Shown here: piece by piece, positions 16,251 through 24,882 of the stretch | Position numbering within the stretch: position 1 is the first letter of the stretch | How the letters are laid out: each line of letters begins with the position of its first letter | Assembly: GCA_964482515.1 (NCBI GenBank) | Contig: CAYZXT010000016.1 | Coordinates: 1-54,499 of the forward strand | From: CAYZXT01 sp964482515 | GTDB taxonomy: Bacteria; Elusimicrobiota; Elusimicrobia; FEN-1173 | Reading direction: 5' to 3' | Length of the DNA: 54,499 nt | The notes under the pieces: model-generated | What the model was told of the DNA's origin: nothing | Databases searched by the model: none | Seen by the model: the letters and a program-made list of their open reading frames with translations, nothing else | Program-made: the position numbers and the translations under genes

Positions 16251-17482
16251 AATGTAAAAAGCTTAACCTGGCGGGATTATTGGCGGCGGCTTTGTTTTTG
16301 GCCGCGGGTGCGAAAGCACAAACGGAGGATCCGAAGCCCTATGTGCAAGACGGGCGAGGGGAGTCGTCCAGTTCAATCAATAAAGGAATCTATTCCAAAC
16401 CATTCTGGCGCCGGATGGGCAAGGGGACCCATGTGGGCGGGTACATGGACTTCGATTACACCAAGTCCCAGGGCTCCAACGGGTTCTTCCGGCAGCACCG
16501 CCTGATCCCGTTCATTTACTCGGACATCGCCGAAGGGATCCGTTTTGCGACGGAGATCGAGTTCGAATACGGCGGTTCCCAGAACAACCAGAAGGACGGC
16601 GAGGTCAAGATCGAGTTCGCGGTCCTGGACGTGGATCTTTTGGGGGAAAAGCTGGCGGCCCGGGGCGGCATCATCCTGAGCCCGCTGGGCAAATTGAACC
16701 TGGTCCACGACACGCCGTTGCAGGACTTGACGGAACGTCCCCTGGTGAGCCGGTTCGTCATCCCGACGACGCTCTCGGAATCCGGCTACGGTTTCTTCGG
16801 GACGTTTTATCCGACGGAGCTTCAGAAAGTCGATTACGAATTTTACCTCGTGAACGGTTTCAACGGCACGCGCGTGGACACAACCCTGACGGCTCCGGCC
16901 GGCGGCGGCGCGGTGACCACGGCGACCAGCCGGGTGCAGGGCGGCAACATCACGGCGGCCAACGGCCTGAGGAACGCCCGCGGCAGCCAGCGCTCCGATA
17001 ACAATAACAACAAGGCTTTCCTGGGGCGGATCGGCTACAGCCCGCGCCTGGGATATGAGATCGGGGCTTCCGGTCACCACGGGGCCTACGACGACATGGC
17101 CCAAAACGACCTGACCGTCCTGGCGGTGGACGCGGCCGCGCAATTCGGTCCGCTGGAGATCCTCGGCGAAGCGGCCAAAGCGGACATCGACCGCGGCTCG
17201 GGGATCAGCCTGACGTCCGTCCCCGGACGGCTGGGCGGTTATTACGTCCAGAGCAACTTCCACTTCCTGCAGGATAAGGTGCGGGCCGGTTCCACCTTCA
17301 CGGCCGTCGTCCGCTACGACGAATACGACACGGACATTTCCAAAAGGATCAATTGGATCACCTACGGCTTGAACTACCGGCCCGTCGAGGACGTGGTGTT
17401 CGTGGTGGATTACGCGGTCAAGCACGAAGTCCCCAAGGCGCGGAACAACACGCTGTCGTTGTCGTTCGCGAGTTATTTCTAG
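16247..17482 (+). CDS. outer-membrane beta-barrel porin
   Basis: The 411-residue product starts at ATG 16247 with a signal peptide (LAGLLAAALFLAAGAKA, cut before QTEDP). The rest alternates polar and hydrophobic residues in short strands, with aromatic belts (VGGYMDFDYTKSQGSNGFF, YGFFGTFYPTELQKVDYEFY, RIGYSPRLGYEIGASG) and a C-terminal strand ending in aromatic Phe (SLSFASYF), the usual barrel-assembly signal. It resembles phosphate-selective-porin-like (OprP/OprO) proteins. The substrate is unknown. Its place directly behind a Fur regulator suggests a metal- or siderophore-linked role. It is the clearest evidence for an outer membrane in this organism. Confidence 0.82.
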   Translation: MKCKKLNLAGLLAAALFLAAGAKAQTEDPKPYVQDGRGESSSSINKGIYSKPFWRRMGKGTHVGGYMDFDYTKSQGSNGFFRQHRLIPFIYSDIAEGIRFATEIEFEYGGSQNNQKDGEVKIEFAVLDVDLLGEKLAARGGIILSPLGKLNLVHDTPLQDLTERPLVSRFVIPTTLSESGYGFFGTFYPTELQKVDYEFYLVNGFNGTRVDTTLTAPAGGGAVTTATSRVQGGNITAANGLRNARGSQRSDNNNNKAFLGRIGYSPRLGYEIGASGHHGAYDDMAQNDLTVLAVDAAAQFGPLEILGEAAKADIDRGSGISLTSVPGRLGGYYVQSNFHFLQDKVRAGSTFTAVVRYDEYDTDISKRINWITYGLNYRPVEDVVFVVDYAVKHEVPKARNNTLSLSFASYF

Positions 17483-17506
17483 AATAAATTGAAGGGCTTT
17501 CGGTTT

Positions 17507-17534
17507 TGCGCGGCGTCCTTTGGGGCGCCGCGCA
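17507..17534 (+). other. strong intergenic stem-loop
   Basis: TGCGCGGCG (17507-17515) and CGCCGCGCA (17526-17534) form a perfect 9-base-pair stem with a 10-base loop between the porin and the FMN-binding gene. No T-run follows, so it is not a standard intrinsic terminator. It could stabilise the porin message or tune read-through into the redox genes. Confidence 0.55.
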
Positions 17535-17559
17535 CGGGCCCCTCTCACGGAAGGTTCCC

Positions 17560-18132
17560 TTGTTAACGGATTTTCGCGGGTTCATCGTTCTGTCTTCCCT
17601 CGTCCTCATGGCGCCGTCTTTGCGCGCGGCGGAGGCCTACCCGGATTTCGTGGAGGAAGTTTATCTCACGCCCGAACAGGCCCTCGCAAAAGCCTTTCCC
17701 CTAGCGGATAAAGTCGACGCTGAAGTGGTCCGCCTGACGCCGGCGCAAAAGGACCGCGTGGAGCGCCGGCTTGGTTGGCGCCTCTCGGACGACCCATTTA
17801 CCGTCCATCTCGTTGTCTCGGCGGGAAAGACCGACGGCTACGCCGTGATCGCCGAGGAAATCGGAAAATACAAACCCATTACGTTCCTGGTGAAGGCCAC
17901 TCCCGATTTTCGCGTGGAAAGCGTGGAAGTGATGGTTTACCGGGAGCCGCGCGGGGCCGAGGTTCGCACGGCCCGTTTTCTGCGGCAGTTGAAGGGTAAG
18001 ACCGCCGGCAGCCCGCTGCGCATCAACCGCGACGTGGTCAATATCACCGGCGCGACGCTTTCCGTGCGGGCCATGGCCGCCGGCGTGAAGCGCGTCCTGT
18101 GTATTTTGGAAGAGGTCTATGGCCGTCCTTAA
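17560..18132 (+). CDS. secreted FMN-binding-domain protein (flavinylation target)
   Basis: The product is 190 residues from TTG 17560, chosen because GGAAGG lies about six bases upstream and the N-terminus is then a clean signal peptide (FIVLSSLVLMAPSLRA). The C-terminal part is an FMN_bind domain. NITGATLSVRAM near residue 167 contains the [ST]GAT[ST] motif, in which a Thr becomes covalently linked to FMN. The neighbour apbE encodes the transferase for that reaction. It overlaps the PepSY-type gene by 14 bases. It would be an extracytoplasmic flavoprotein electron carrier, as in NqrC/RnfG-like and flavin-based iron or fumarate reductases. Confidence 0.87.
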   Translation: MLTDFRGFIVLSSLVLMAPSLRAAEAYPDFVEEVYLTPEQALAKAFPLADKVDAEVVRLTPAQKDRVERRLGWRLSDDPFTVHLVVSAGKTDGYAVIAEEIGKYKPITFLVKATPDFRVESVEVMVYREPRGAEVRTARFLRQLKGKTAGSPLRINRDVVNITGATLSVRAMAAGVKRVLCILEEVYGRP

Positions 18133-18802
18133 GGATTTCACTCCGCGGCTTGCGATCAAAGGAGCCCACTCCTGGCTCGGTTTGGCGAGCGGCGCGTTCA
18201 TCACGGTCTTGCTGGTGACCGGCGTGATGCTGAACCATCCCCTGCGCTGGATCGCGGGCTCGGACCGGGAAAGGCTGTCGCTGGCAGCGGACCCGTCCAA
18301 CAAGGAACGCCTTTACCGCGGCACGCGTTCCGCGCTTGAACGCTCTGAGGACGGCGGAAGAAATTGGGATGAAGTCCCCATGTTGCTGCCCGCCGAGGAA
18401 GTGGTGTCCATCGTCTTCAGCCCGCGCGACGCCCGTCACATCTATGTTTTGCAGAGGTGGATGGGCGTTTTGGAATCGACGGACGGCGGCGTCGTGTGGG
18501 GAAATGTTCCCCTGGATTTCGATCCGCAGGCGGCGGATGTGGAATTGAAGGCGCTGTCCGTTTCCTCCGCGGGCGATCTATATTTGGAAACGTCGGCCGG
18601 GCTTCTCAATCGCTCGATCGGCGGCGATTGGCGGCCCGTCGATTTCGACCTCAAGCGTCGCAATTGGTCGCGAGTGGTCCGCGGGCTCCACACCGGGCAC
18701 TTCTTCGGGCCGTGGTTCGTGAAAGTCTACGACGCGACCTCCGCCGTGCTGTTGATCCTGATCATATCCGGCGTTGTCCTTTGGCGGATAAAATCGCGAT
18801 GA
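18119..18802 (+). CDS. PepSY-type membrane protein with Asp-box insert
   Basis: The 227-residue product has TM1 at about 20-41 (WLGLASGAFITVLLVTGVML) and TM2 at about 205-222. The region before TM2 (VRGLHTGHFFGPWFVKVYDA) is typical of PepSY-associated membrane proteins, where His residues may bind heme. Between the TMs lies a beta-rich extracytoplasmic segment with two Asp-box motifs, SEDGGRNW (about 76) and STDGGVVW (about 120), as found in BNR/sialidase-type propellers. It overlaps the FMN-binding gene and apbE, so it likely passes electrons between the quinone pool and the flavoprotein. The electron-transfer role is inferred. Confidence 0.72.
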   Translation: MAVLKDFTPRLAIKGAHSWLGLASGAFITVLLVTGVMLNHPLRWIAGSDRERLSLAADPSNKERLYRGTRSALERSEDGGRNWDEVPMLLPAEEVVSIVFSPRDARHIYVLQRWMGVLESTDGGVVWGNVPLDFDPQAADVELKALSVSSAGDLYLETSAGLLNRSIGGDWRPVDFDLKRRNWSRVVRGLHTGHFFGPWFVKVYDATSAVLLILIISGVVLWRIKSR

Positions 18803-19809
18803 ACGCGATGGCGCGAAAGATCGGTTTTGCCGCGGGCGCGGTTCTCCTGGCCGCCGGACCGCTTTGCGCCGCGGAAGTTTCGCGGGCGCGCTACACGATG
18901 GGAACGCTGCTGAACGTCACGCTCACCGGCGGTCCCGCGGAGGCGCTTCAGCGGGCCGCGGATTCGGCTTTGGACGAAGTGGACCAGTGGGACCGTTCGC
19001 TCTCCACGTATAAGCCGGAAAGCGACATCTCCCGCGTGAACCGCTCCGCGCCGGATGAAGTCTCCGTGTCATCGAAAACGATCGAAGCGACGCGCGCGGC
19101 CCTGGACTGGGCGCGCCGGACCGGCGGGGCTTTTGATCCCACCATCGGGCCATTGATGGTTTTGTGGGGATTTCGCGGAGGCCCCGGAAGGATTCCGGGA
19201 AGAGACGAACTGGCCCGCGTGTTGCCGCTGGTCAATCATGGGAGCGTTCGCGTGACGGACGGCGGCATCGCGCTGGGAAAGGGAATGGCTTTGGACTTCG
19301 GCGGCATCGGAAAAGGCTGGGCCCTGGACCGCGCGTTGGAAATGATACAAAGCGGCGGCGCGGCGGATTCGGCCGTGTTGAATTTCGGCGGGCAGATCGT
19401 ATTTTGGTCCCGCGCGCCACGGGAATGGCCGTCCGCCGTCCGCGATGCGCAGGGCGCGGTCACTCCCGGCTTCGGGGTGGACGGCAACGGTTCGCTCGCG
19501 ACGTCGGCGCAGTCGGAAAATTTCATCACGGCAACCGATCCCAAGGATCCCGTCAAAAAATATCCCCATAAATACGGCCACATCATCGACCCGCGAACGG
19601 GATGGCCGGCGGAGCGAGTTGAAAGCGTGACGGTCTGGGCCCCGTCGGCGACGGAAGCGGACGTTCTGTCCACGGCGCTCTTCGTGATGGGGCCGGAAAA
19701 AGGCATGGCCTACGCCGAGGACCGGAGCATCGCCGTTTCCATGACCTACCTCGATCCGTCGAAAGGCCGGCGGGAGATAAAATCGTCCCTCTGGAAATTC
19801 AAGGAGTGA
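18799..19809 (+). CDS. apbE: FAD:protein FMN transferase
   Basis: The 336-residue product starts at ATG 18799, overlapping the previous stop, with a signal peptide (AAGAVLLAAGPLCAAEV). ApbE motifs in order are RYTMGTLLNV (about 31), GAFDPTIGPLMVLWGF (about 112), ALDFGGIGKGWALDRAL (about 162), VLNFGGQI (about 193) and YGHIIDPRTGWP (about 255). The enzyme moves FMN from FAD onto a Thr in FMN_bind proteins with Mg2+. The target is almost surely the product two genes upstream. One base separates it from the feoB start codon. Confidence 0.93.
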   Translation: MNAMARKIGFAAGAVLLAAGPLCAAEVSRARYTMGTLLNVTLTGGPAEALQRAADSALDEVDQWDRSLSTYKPESDISRVNRSAPDEVSVSSKTIEATRAALDWARRTGGAFDPTIGPLMVLWGFRGGPGRIPGRDELARVLPLVNHGSVRVTDGGIALGKGMALDFGGIGKGWALDRALEMIQSGGAADSAVLNFGGQIVFWSRAPREWPSAVRDAQGAVTPGFGVDGNGSLATSAQSENFITATDPKDPVKKYPHKYGHIIDPRTGWPAERVESVTVWAPSATEADVLSTALFVMGPEKGMAYAEDRSIAVSMTYLDPSKGRREIKSSLWKFKE

Positions 19810-19810
19810 A

Positions 19811-21784
19811 ATGACGCCCATAACGGAAGACAAAATTATCGCGACGAAATCCCTGGCGCTGGTCGGAAACCCCAACGTCGGCAAGTCGGTCATTTTCAGC
19901 GGGCTCACGGGGAAATACGTGACCGTGTCCAATTACCCCGGCACGACGGTGGACGTGTCGCGGGGCGTGGGCTTTTTCGCCGGCGCGCAGTTCCAGGTGG
20001 TGGACACGCCGGGCGTGAACTCCCTGATCCCCCATTCCGAGGACGAGCGCGTGACGCGCGACGTTCTGCTGCGGGACAAGCCGGACGTGGTGGTCCAGGT
20101 GCTGGACGCGAAAAACATCCGTCGCGGCCTCATGCTGACCCTGGAGCTTCTGGAATACAAGCGCCCGATGATTCTGGTCCTCAACATGATGGACGAAGCC
20201 TTGGACCGGGGCATCTCCATCGACTCGAAGCGGTTGGGGGAAATCCTCGGGGTCCCGGTGGTGGAGACCGTGGCCACCACGGGGGAAGGCGTCTCGGACT
20301 TGAAGCGCATCATCGGCAAGGCGGCGATCCCGAAGGCGGACGTTCCGTTCCCCGCGGAAGTTCAGCGGGCGGTCAAGGAGATGGAAGTGTGCTGGAAGAA
20401 GTCTTTCGAGCCATGGCGCGCGGTCACCCTGGCGTTGCTCTCCGGCGACGATTCCATCCTGACCTGGGCCCATCCGGGGCTTGCTCCGGACGCCACCGAG
20501 AAGTCTTTCTATAAAAACGTGTCGGAGCGGAAGGCGTGCTTCGTCCGCTACCCGCGGATCCTGGTCTTTGAAGCGAGGGAAAGTTGGATCCTGCAGACCC
20601 TGGGCGAAACTGTAACCTACGGGGGGAAGCTGTCCGCCGGCTGGTCGGCGAAACTCGGCCGCTGGAGCATGCGCCCGTGGCCCGGGTACCTGATCGCCGT
20701 CGCCGTGCTTTACCTGATCTATGAATTCGTGGGCGTTTTCGGCGCGGGGACGGCCGTGGACTTCTTGGAGAATTCGCTCTTCGGCGCCTATCTCGTGCCG
20801 GCGGCGACAAAGCTGGCGGAAACGTTCATCCCGTCGGCTTTCCTCCAGGAGATGCTGGTCGGACCCTACGGCATCGTCAGCATGGCGCTCACCTACGCTT
20901 TCGCGCTGATCCTTCCCATCGTCACGACGTTCTTCATCGCCTTCGGCCTGTTGGAAGACTCCGGCTATCTGCCGCGGCTCTCCGTCATGCTGGACCGGGT
21001 TTTCCGCTTGATGGGATTGAACGGCAAAGCGGTTCTCCCCATGGTCCTCGGCCTCGGCTGCGACACCATGGCGACGGTCACCACCCGCATCCTGGACACG
21101 AAGAAAGAGCGGGTGATCGTGACGATTTTGCTCTCACTCTCGGTCCCCTGCTCCGCGCAGCTGGCCGTCATCCTCGCCATGACCGCGGGCATGGGCGCCA
21201 AGGTTCTGGGCCTCTGGTTTGTAGTGCTCGCCGCAACCACCCTGGCCGTGGGCTGGCTGTCGTCGCGTTTCATACCCGGGGCGAGGTCCACCTTCCTGAT
21301 GGAGATCCCGCCGATCCGGCGGCCGCTGTTGAAAAACATCCTCCTGAAAACCAAGAGCCGCCTCACCTGGTACCTCAAGGAAGTCGTGCCCATGTTCATC
21401 TGGGGAACGCTGATCCTTTTCTTCCTGGACAAGGCGGGTTTGCTCGAACGGCTGGAGAAACTGAGCGCGCCCGTCGTACAGAAACTGCTGGGCCTCCCCG
21501 GGGAATCCACGGAAGCCTTCATCATTGGATTTTTGCGGCGGGACTACGGCGCGGCCGGATTGTATAATCTGCAAAAGGCCGGTCTTCTGAACGACCATCA
21601 AATCGTCGTCAGCCTGGTCCTCATTACGCTTTTCATGCCATGCATCGCACAGTGGATGATGGTCGTGAAGGAACGCGGCTGGATCTCGGCCATTTCGATC
21701 TCGGTTTTGGTGATGCTCGTAGCGCTCGGGATCACCGCCGCCGTGAACCAAATGCTTTTGCTTTTCCCCGGCTTGATCGCCTAA
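19811..21784 (+). CDS. feoB: ferrous iron transporter B
   Basis: The 657-residue product has an N-terminal G domain with G1 GNPNVGKS (about residue 20), a Thr-rich switch (YPGTTVDVSRG), G3 DTPGVN (about 66) and G4 NMMDEA (about 125). The membrane part carries the FeoB gate motifs (FFIAFGLLEDSGYLPRL at about 375, MVLGLGCDTMATVTTR at about 413, LSLSVPCSAQLAVIL at about 440). It imports Fe2+ across the inner membrane, driven or gated by GTP hydrolysis. No separate feoA is next to it, but the following regulator has a FeoA-like C-terminus. Confidence 0.96.
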   Translation: MTPITEDKIIATKSLALVGNPNVGKSVIFSGLTGKYVTVSNYPGTTVDVSRGVGFFAGAQFQVVDTPGVNSLIPHSEDERVTRDVLLRDKPDVVVQVLDAKNIRRGLMLTLELLEYKRPMILVLNMMDEALDRGISIDSKRLGEILGVPVVETVATTGEGVSDLKRIIGKAAIPKADVPFPAEVQRAVKEMEVCWKKSFEPWRAVTLALLSGDDSILTWAHPGLAPDATEKSFYKNVSERKACFVRYPRILVFEARESWILQTLGETVTYGGKLSAGWSAKLGRWSMRPWPGYLIAVAVLYLIYEFVGVFGAGTAVDFLENSLFGAYLVPAATKLAETFIPSAFLQEMLVGPYGIVSMALTYAFALILPIVTTFFIAFGLLEDSGYLPRLSVMLDRVFRLMGLNGKAVLPMVLGLGCDTMATVTTRILDTKKERVIVTILLSLSVPCSAQLAVILAMTAGMGAKVLGLWFVVLAATTLAVGWLSSRFIPGARSTFLMEIPPIRRPLLKNILLKTKSRLTWYLKEVVPMFIWGTLILFFLDKAGLLERLEKLSAPVVQKLLGLPGESTEAFIIGFLRRDYGAAGLYNLQKAGLLNDHQIVVSLVLITLFMPCIAQWMMVVKERGWISAISISVLVMLVALGITAAVNQMLLLFPGLIA

Positions 21785-21800
21785 ACGAAAGGACGCCGCC

Positions 21801-22493
21801 ATGAGCTCGATTGAAGAGAAAGAAAAGAAAGTCCCGATCCCGACCATCGAACAGGAGGATCTGGAGGAAGCCCTCGGCGTCATCTGGCTGCGCCGCGAGC
21901 TCGGCGTGCGCCGGAAATCCGCCATCCTGCCGGAATTGTCCGAAGGGGTGAGCCCCGAAATCTACGAGAAGTTGTTGCGGGGAGGATACGCGAGCGAAGA
22001 GGGCGATTTGATCGCGCTCACGCCGAAAGGGGAAGCCCTCGGCCGTGACATCACGCGCCGCCAGCGCCTGGCGGAGCGGTTGCTCACCGACGTCCTCAGC
22101 CTGGACCATTCTTCCGTCGCGCCCAACGCCTGCCAGTTGGAGCATATATTGTCGCCCGAAGTGTCCGAATCCATTTGCACGCTGCTGGGCCATCCCAAGG
22201 AATGCCCCCACGGCTCACCCATCCCGACGGGCGACTGCTGCACGCGAGCCGAAAGCCGCATCGAGTCCATCGTCGTCTCCCTGGACCGCATGTCCTCCGG
22301 AGACGACGGAAAGGTGGCCTACCTCGCTCTGCAAAACCATCCCGAACTCCATAAGCTCCTGTCCCTGGGCGTGTTGCCGGGCACGGACATCCGCCTCCAC
22401 CAGACCTTCCCCACCTTCGTGGTGGAATTGGGGGACATCCAGCTCGCCCTGGAAGAGAGCGTCGCCAGGAACATTTTCGTCCGGCGGGGTTGA
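21801..22493 (+). CDS. DtxR/MntR-family metal-dependent regulator with FeoA-like C-terminus
   Basis: The 230-residue product has an N-terminal winged-helix-like part that is shorter and less typical than DtxR (LEEALGVIWLRRELGV, then LLRGGYASEEGDLIALTPKG). The dimerisation/metal part is clear: RRQRLAERLLTDVL (about 82), the SxxCQLEH helix (about 110-117), LLGHPKECPHG (about 131) and IPTGDCC (about 145). Residues about 180-230 (LGVLPGTDIRLHQTFPTFVVELGDIQLALEESVARNIFV) match the SH3-like FeoA fold. It sits 16 bases after feoB and probably represses iron uptake when Fe2+ is plentiful. No following gene overlaps it. Confidence 0.88.
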   Translation: MSSIEEKEKKVPIPTIEQEDLEEALGVIWLRRELGVRRKSAILPELSEGVSPEIYEKLLRGGYASEEGDLIALTPKGEALGRDITRRQRLAERLLTDVLSLDHSSVAPNACQLEHILSPEVSESICTLLGHPKECPHGSPIPTGDCCTRAESRIESIVVSLDRMSSGDDGKVAYLALQNHPELHKLLSLGVLPGTDIRLHQTFPTFVVELGDIQLALEESVARNIFVRRG

Positions 22494-22502
22494 TCCATCG
22501 CC

Positions 22503-22531
22503 TTGTCAGGGCCGGTGGTAAATACTATATT
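22503..22531 (+). promoter_or_regulatory. sigma70-type promoter of the lipoprotein gene
   Basis: TTGTCA (22503-22508), a 17-base spacer and TATATT (22526-22531) match consensus at five of six positions in each box. The leader to ATG 22601 would be about 62 bases and ends in a strong GGAGGAAT ribosome site. Confidence 0.7.
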
Positions 22532-22600
22532 CCAATCAGCCGAGGCACCATCTCGCCGATTCGCCGCTTTTCAGGCGGTATATCTCCCAGGAGGAATTTT

Positions 22601-23170
22601 ATGAGCAGGTCGTCATTTACGGATATTTTTAAATTCGGAATCATTATGGGGTCCATCGTCATCATGGGCGCGTGCGCCAAACCGCCGACGCAGGAAATGG
22701 CCGACGCGGAAAGCGCCATCGCCGCCGCCGCCCAGGCCGGAGCCGACGAATTTGCCGCCGATGAGTTGAGCATGGCCCAGGAAACACTGGCCGACGCCAA
22801 AGCGAAGATGGAAAGCAAGGATTACAAAGGCGCGAAAGCCGCCGCCCTCGAAGTGAAGGCCAAGGCCGACGCCGCCGTGCTGTCCGTGGAATCCAACAAG
22901 GCCGCTGCCAAGACCGAGGCGGAACAGCGCATGACCGCCCTGCTGGCCGAGATCGCCGATATTCAACCCAAGGCGATGGCCGTCAAAGGCGCCGCCGGGG
23001 CCCCGATCAAATCCGAGGCCGCCGCCATCAAGGACGCGTGGGCCGGAGTGCAGTCCGACTACGACACGGGCCACTATAACAAGGCCATCGACAAGATGGA
23101 CGAACTTCAGACGCGGCTGGACGAACTGAAGACCGCCATCGACGCCGCCAAGGGCGCCAAGAAAAAATAA
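22601..23170 (+). CDS. Ala/Lys-rich coiled-coil lipoprotein
   Basis: The 189-residue product starts at ATG 22601 behind GGAGGAAT. A type II signal ends in the lipobox VIMGAC, with Cys at about residue 26. The mature part is rich in Ala, Lys, Asp and Glu and looks wholly helical (QAGADEFAADELSMAQETL, DAKAKMESKDYKGAKAAALE, and KAIDKMDELQTRLDELKTAI at the end). DUF4398-like lipoproteins share this pattern of helical repeats. Own promoter, strong ribosome site, small size and strong terminator suggest an abundant envelope protein, perhaps of the Lpp or Pal-spacer kind. The function is unknown. Confidence 0.75.
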   Translation: MSRSSFTDIFKFGIIMGSIVIMGACAKPPTQEMADAESAIAAAAQAGADEFAADELSMAQETLADAKAKMESKDYKGAKAAALEVKAKADAAVLSVESNKAAAKTEAEQRMTALLAEIADIQPKAMAVKGAAGAPIKSEAAAIKDAWAGVQSDYDTGHYNKAIDKMDELQTRLDELKTAIDAAKGAKKK

Positions 23171-23180
23171 TCGATATTTG

Positions 23181-23215
23181 AAAAAATACCCCTCCGAGCG
23201 GAGGGGTATTTTTTT
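23181..23215 (+). terminator. intrinsic terminator after the lipoprotein gene
   Basis: A 16-base-pair perfect stem (23181-23196 with 23199-23214) has a GC-rich core CCCCTCCG/CGGAGGGG and a T-run on the 3' arm; the A-run on the 5' arm makes it bidirectional in form. It ends only four bases before the histidine-phosphatase ATG. Confidence 0.9.
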
Positions 23216-23218
23216 ATC

Positions 23219-23902
23219 ATGGCAATCCTTATCTTTCTCATACGCCACGGCGAGACCGCCTGGAACCGCGAGGGCCGCATTCAGGGTCAGCGCGACATCC
23301 CTCTGTCCGCCCGCGGCGAGGACCAGGCGCGCCTCCTCGCCGCGCGGCTCAAGAACGTGGCGCTGGACGCCGTTTTTTCCAGCGATTCGCTGCGTTCCCG
23401 GCGGACGGCCGAGATCGCGCTGGAAGGACGTGGTCTTCCACTGTTGTTGTCCCCCGGCTGGAGGGAGCGTAACTACGGGGATTGGGAAGGTAAGACGTGG
23501 GAAGAGCTCCACCGCGCCTCGTCGGCCGAGGCGGAGCGGTTCGACCAGGACCCGGTGGAATTCACTCCGCCCGGAGGGGAATCCTGGAACCAAATGCAGA
23601 CTCGCGTGTTTCAAGAACTGCAGCAGACGGTGGCGGCCGCCCCGGGCCGCAGCATCGGAATTTTCACCCATGGCGGGCCCTGTAAAGCGGCGGTTTTCGC
23701 CGCCCTGGGGCTGCCTCCCGCGCAATGGCGGAACTGGGTGAGCGACAACGCCTCCATCCAAAAACTGATTTGGGACGGCGCCCTCATCGCGCGGCGCCGC
23801 TCTCCCTGGAAGCTCGCGGGGTTCAACGACACCGCCCATTTGGCTGACAGCGATAAAATAGGGGATCCGTCCGCTCCTATACATTCTGATAAGGTGGTCT
23901 AA
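23219..23902 (+). CDS. histidine phosphatase (phosphoglycerate mutase-like)
   Basis: The 227-residue product has the catalytic LIRHGETAWN at residues 7-16, QGQRDIPLSARGEDQA at 22-37, SSDSLRSRRTAE (about 59), the acidic ERNYGDWEGKTWEEL (about 83) and the second His in IFTHGGP (about 148). Family members are cofactor-dependent mutases, alpha-ribazole phosphatases (CobC) or broad phosphatases; I cannot separate these. The ATG at 23219 lies four bases from the end of the upstream terminator. Its only GA-rich ribosome-site candidate (GAGGGG) lies in the terminator stem, so it may depend on an RNA starting elsewhere. It is four bases ahead of trxB. Confidence 0.87.
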   Translation: MAILIFLIRHGETAWNREGRIQGQRDIPLSARGEDQARLLAARLKNVALDAVFSSDSLRSRRTAEIALEGRGLPLLLSPGWRERNYGDWEGKTWEELHRASSAEAERFDQDPVEFTPPGGESWNQMQTRVFQELQQTVAAAPGRSIGIFTHGGPCKAAVFAALGLPPAQWRNWVSDNASIQKLIWDGALIARRRSPWKLAGFNDTAHLADSDKIGDPSAPIHSDKVV

Positions 23903-23906
23903 CGCT

Positions 23907-24848
23907 ATGGAAACACGCAACGTGGTCATCATCGGTTCCGGTCCGGCGGGATATACCGCGGCCATATACAACGCCCGGGCGGGATTGAAGCCGCTCATGA
24001 TCGGCGGGTTCATCATGGGGGGACAGTCCGGCGGCCAGCTGATGATCACCACGGAGGTGGAAAATTTTCCCGGTTTCCCGGAGGGCGTGGAAGGCCCGGA
24101 ACTCATGAAAAAGCTGCGCGAGCAGGCGCTCCGCTTCGGCACGGAAGTGTGGGACAAGGACGTCGTCAAAGTGGATTTCTCCAAAAGACCTTTCAAGATC
24201 TGGACCGACGAGCAGGAAGTGGCCGCGAACACGGTGATCATCTCCACCGGCGCGGCGGCCCGCCGCCTCAACACCGACGCCGAGAAACGTTTTTGGAACA
24301 AGGGGATTTCGGCCTGCGCGACCTGCGACGGCTCCCTCCCGATCTTCCGCAACAAACCCATCGCCGTCATCGGCGGCGGCGACACGGCCATGGAAGAGGC
24401 CCTCTACCTGACGCGCTTCGGCTCCCAGGTGAACCTGATCCACCGCCGGGACGAGTTCCGCGCCTCCGTCATCATGCAGGAGCGCGTGAAGAAGCACCCC
24501 AAGATCGCCATCAAGACCAACTACGTCCTGGAAGACACGGAAGGCGATAAACTTCTCCACACGCTCAAACTGAAGAACGTCAAAACGGGTCAGGTGGAGG
24601 CGCTGCCGGCCAATGGCCTTTTCCTCGCCATCGGGCACGAGCCCAACACGGGTATCTTCAAGGGCCAGATCGACCTGGACGAGACGGGGTATATCAAGAC
24701 CGACGGCAACACGCGGACGAACATCGACGGTGTTTTCGCGGCGGGCGACTGCGTGGACAAGGTCTACCGACAGGCCATCACGGCCGCGGGCCAGGGCTGC
24801 ATGGCCGCCATCCAGGCGGAGCGCTGGCTGGAGCACCACGGCTCCTAG
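23907..24848 (+). CDS. trxB: thioredoxin reductase
   Basis: The 313-residue product has the FAD-binding IIGSGPAGYTAAIYNARAG near the N-terminus, the redox disulfide CATCDG at about 136, the NADPH-binding AVIGGGDTAMEEALYL at about 151 and the C-terminal FAD motif GVFAAGDCVDKVYRQ at about 278. Size and motifs are standard for TrxB. It reduces thioredoxin with NADPH in the cytoplasm. It lies four bases after the phosphatase gene. The residues around 175 (HRRDEFRAS) are the usual NADPH 2'-phosphate-binding cluster. Confidence 0.95.
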   Translation: METRNVVIIGSGPAGYTAAIYNARAGLKPLMIGGFIMGGQSGGQLMITTEVENFPGFPEGVEGPELMKKLREQALRFGTEVWDKDVVKVDFSKRPFKIWTDEQEVAANTVIISTGAAARRLNTDAEKRFWNKGISACATCDGSLPIFRNKPIAVIGGGDTAMEEALYLTRFGSQVNLIHRRDEFRASVIMQERVKKHPKIAIKTNYVLEDTEGDKLLHTLKLKNVKTGQVEALPANGLFLAIGHEPNTGIFKGQIDLDETGYIKTDGNTRTNIDGVFAAGDCVDKVYRQAITAAGQGCMAAIQAERWLEHHGS

Positions 24849-24882
24849 CCGCCGTTCTCGTCGGAAAACCGCCTGGCGTTCA

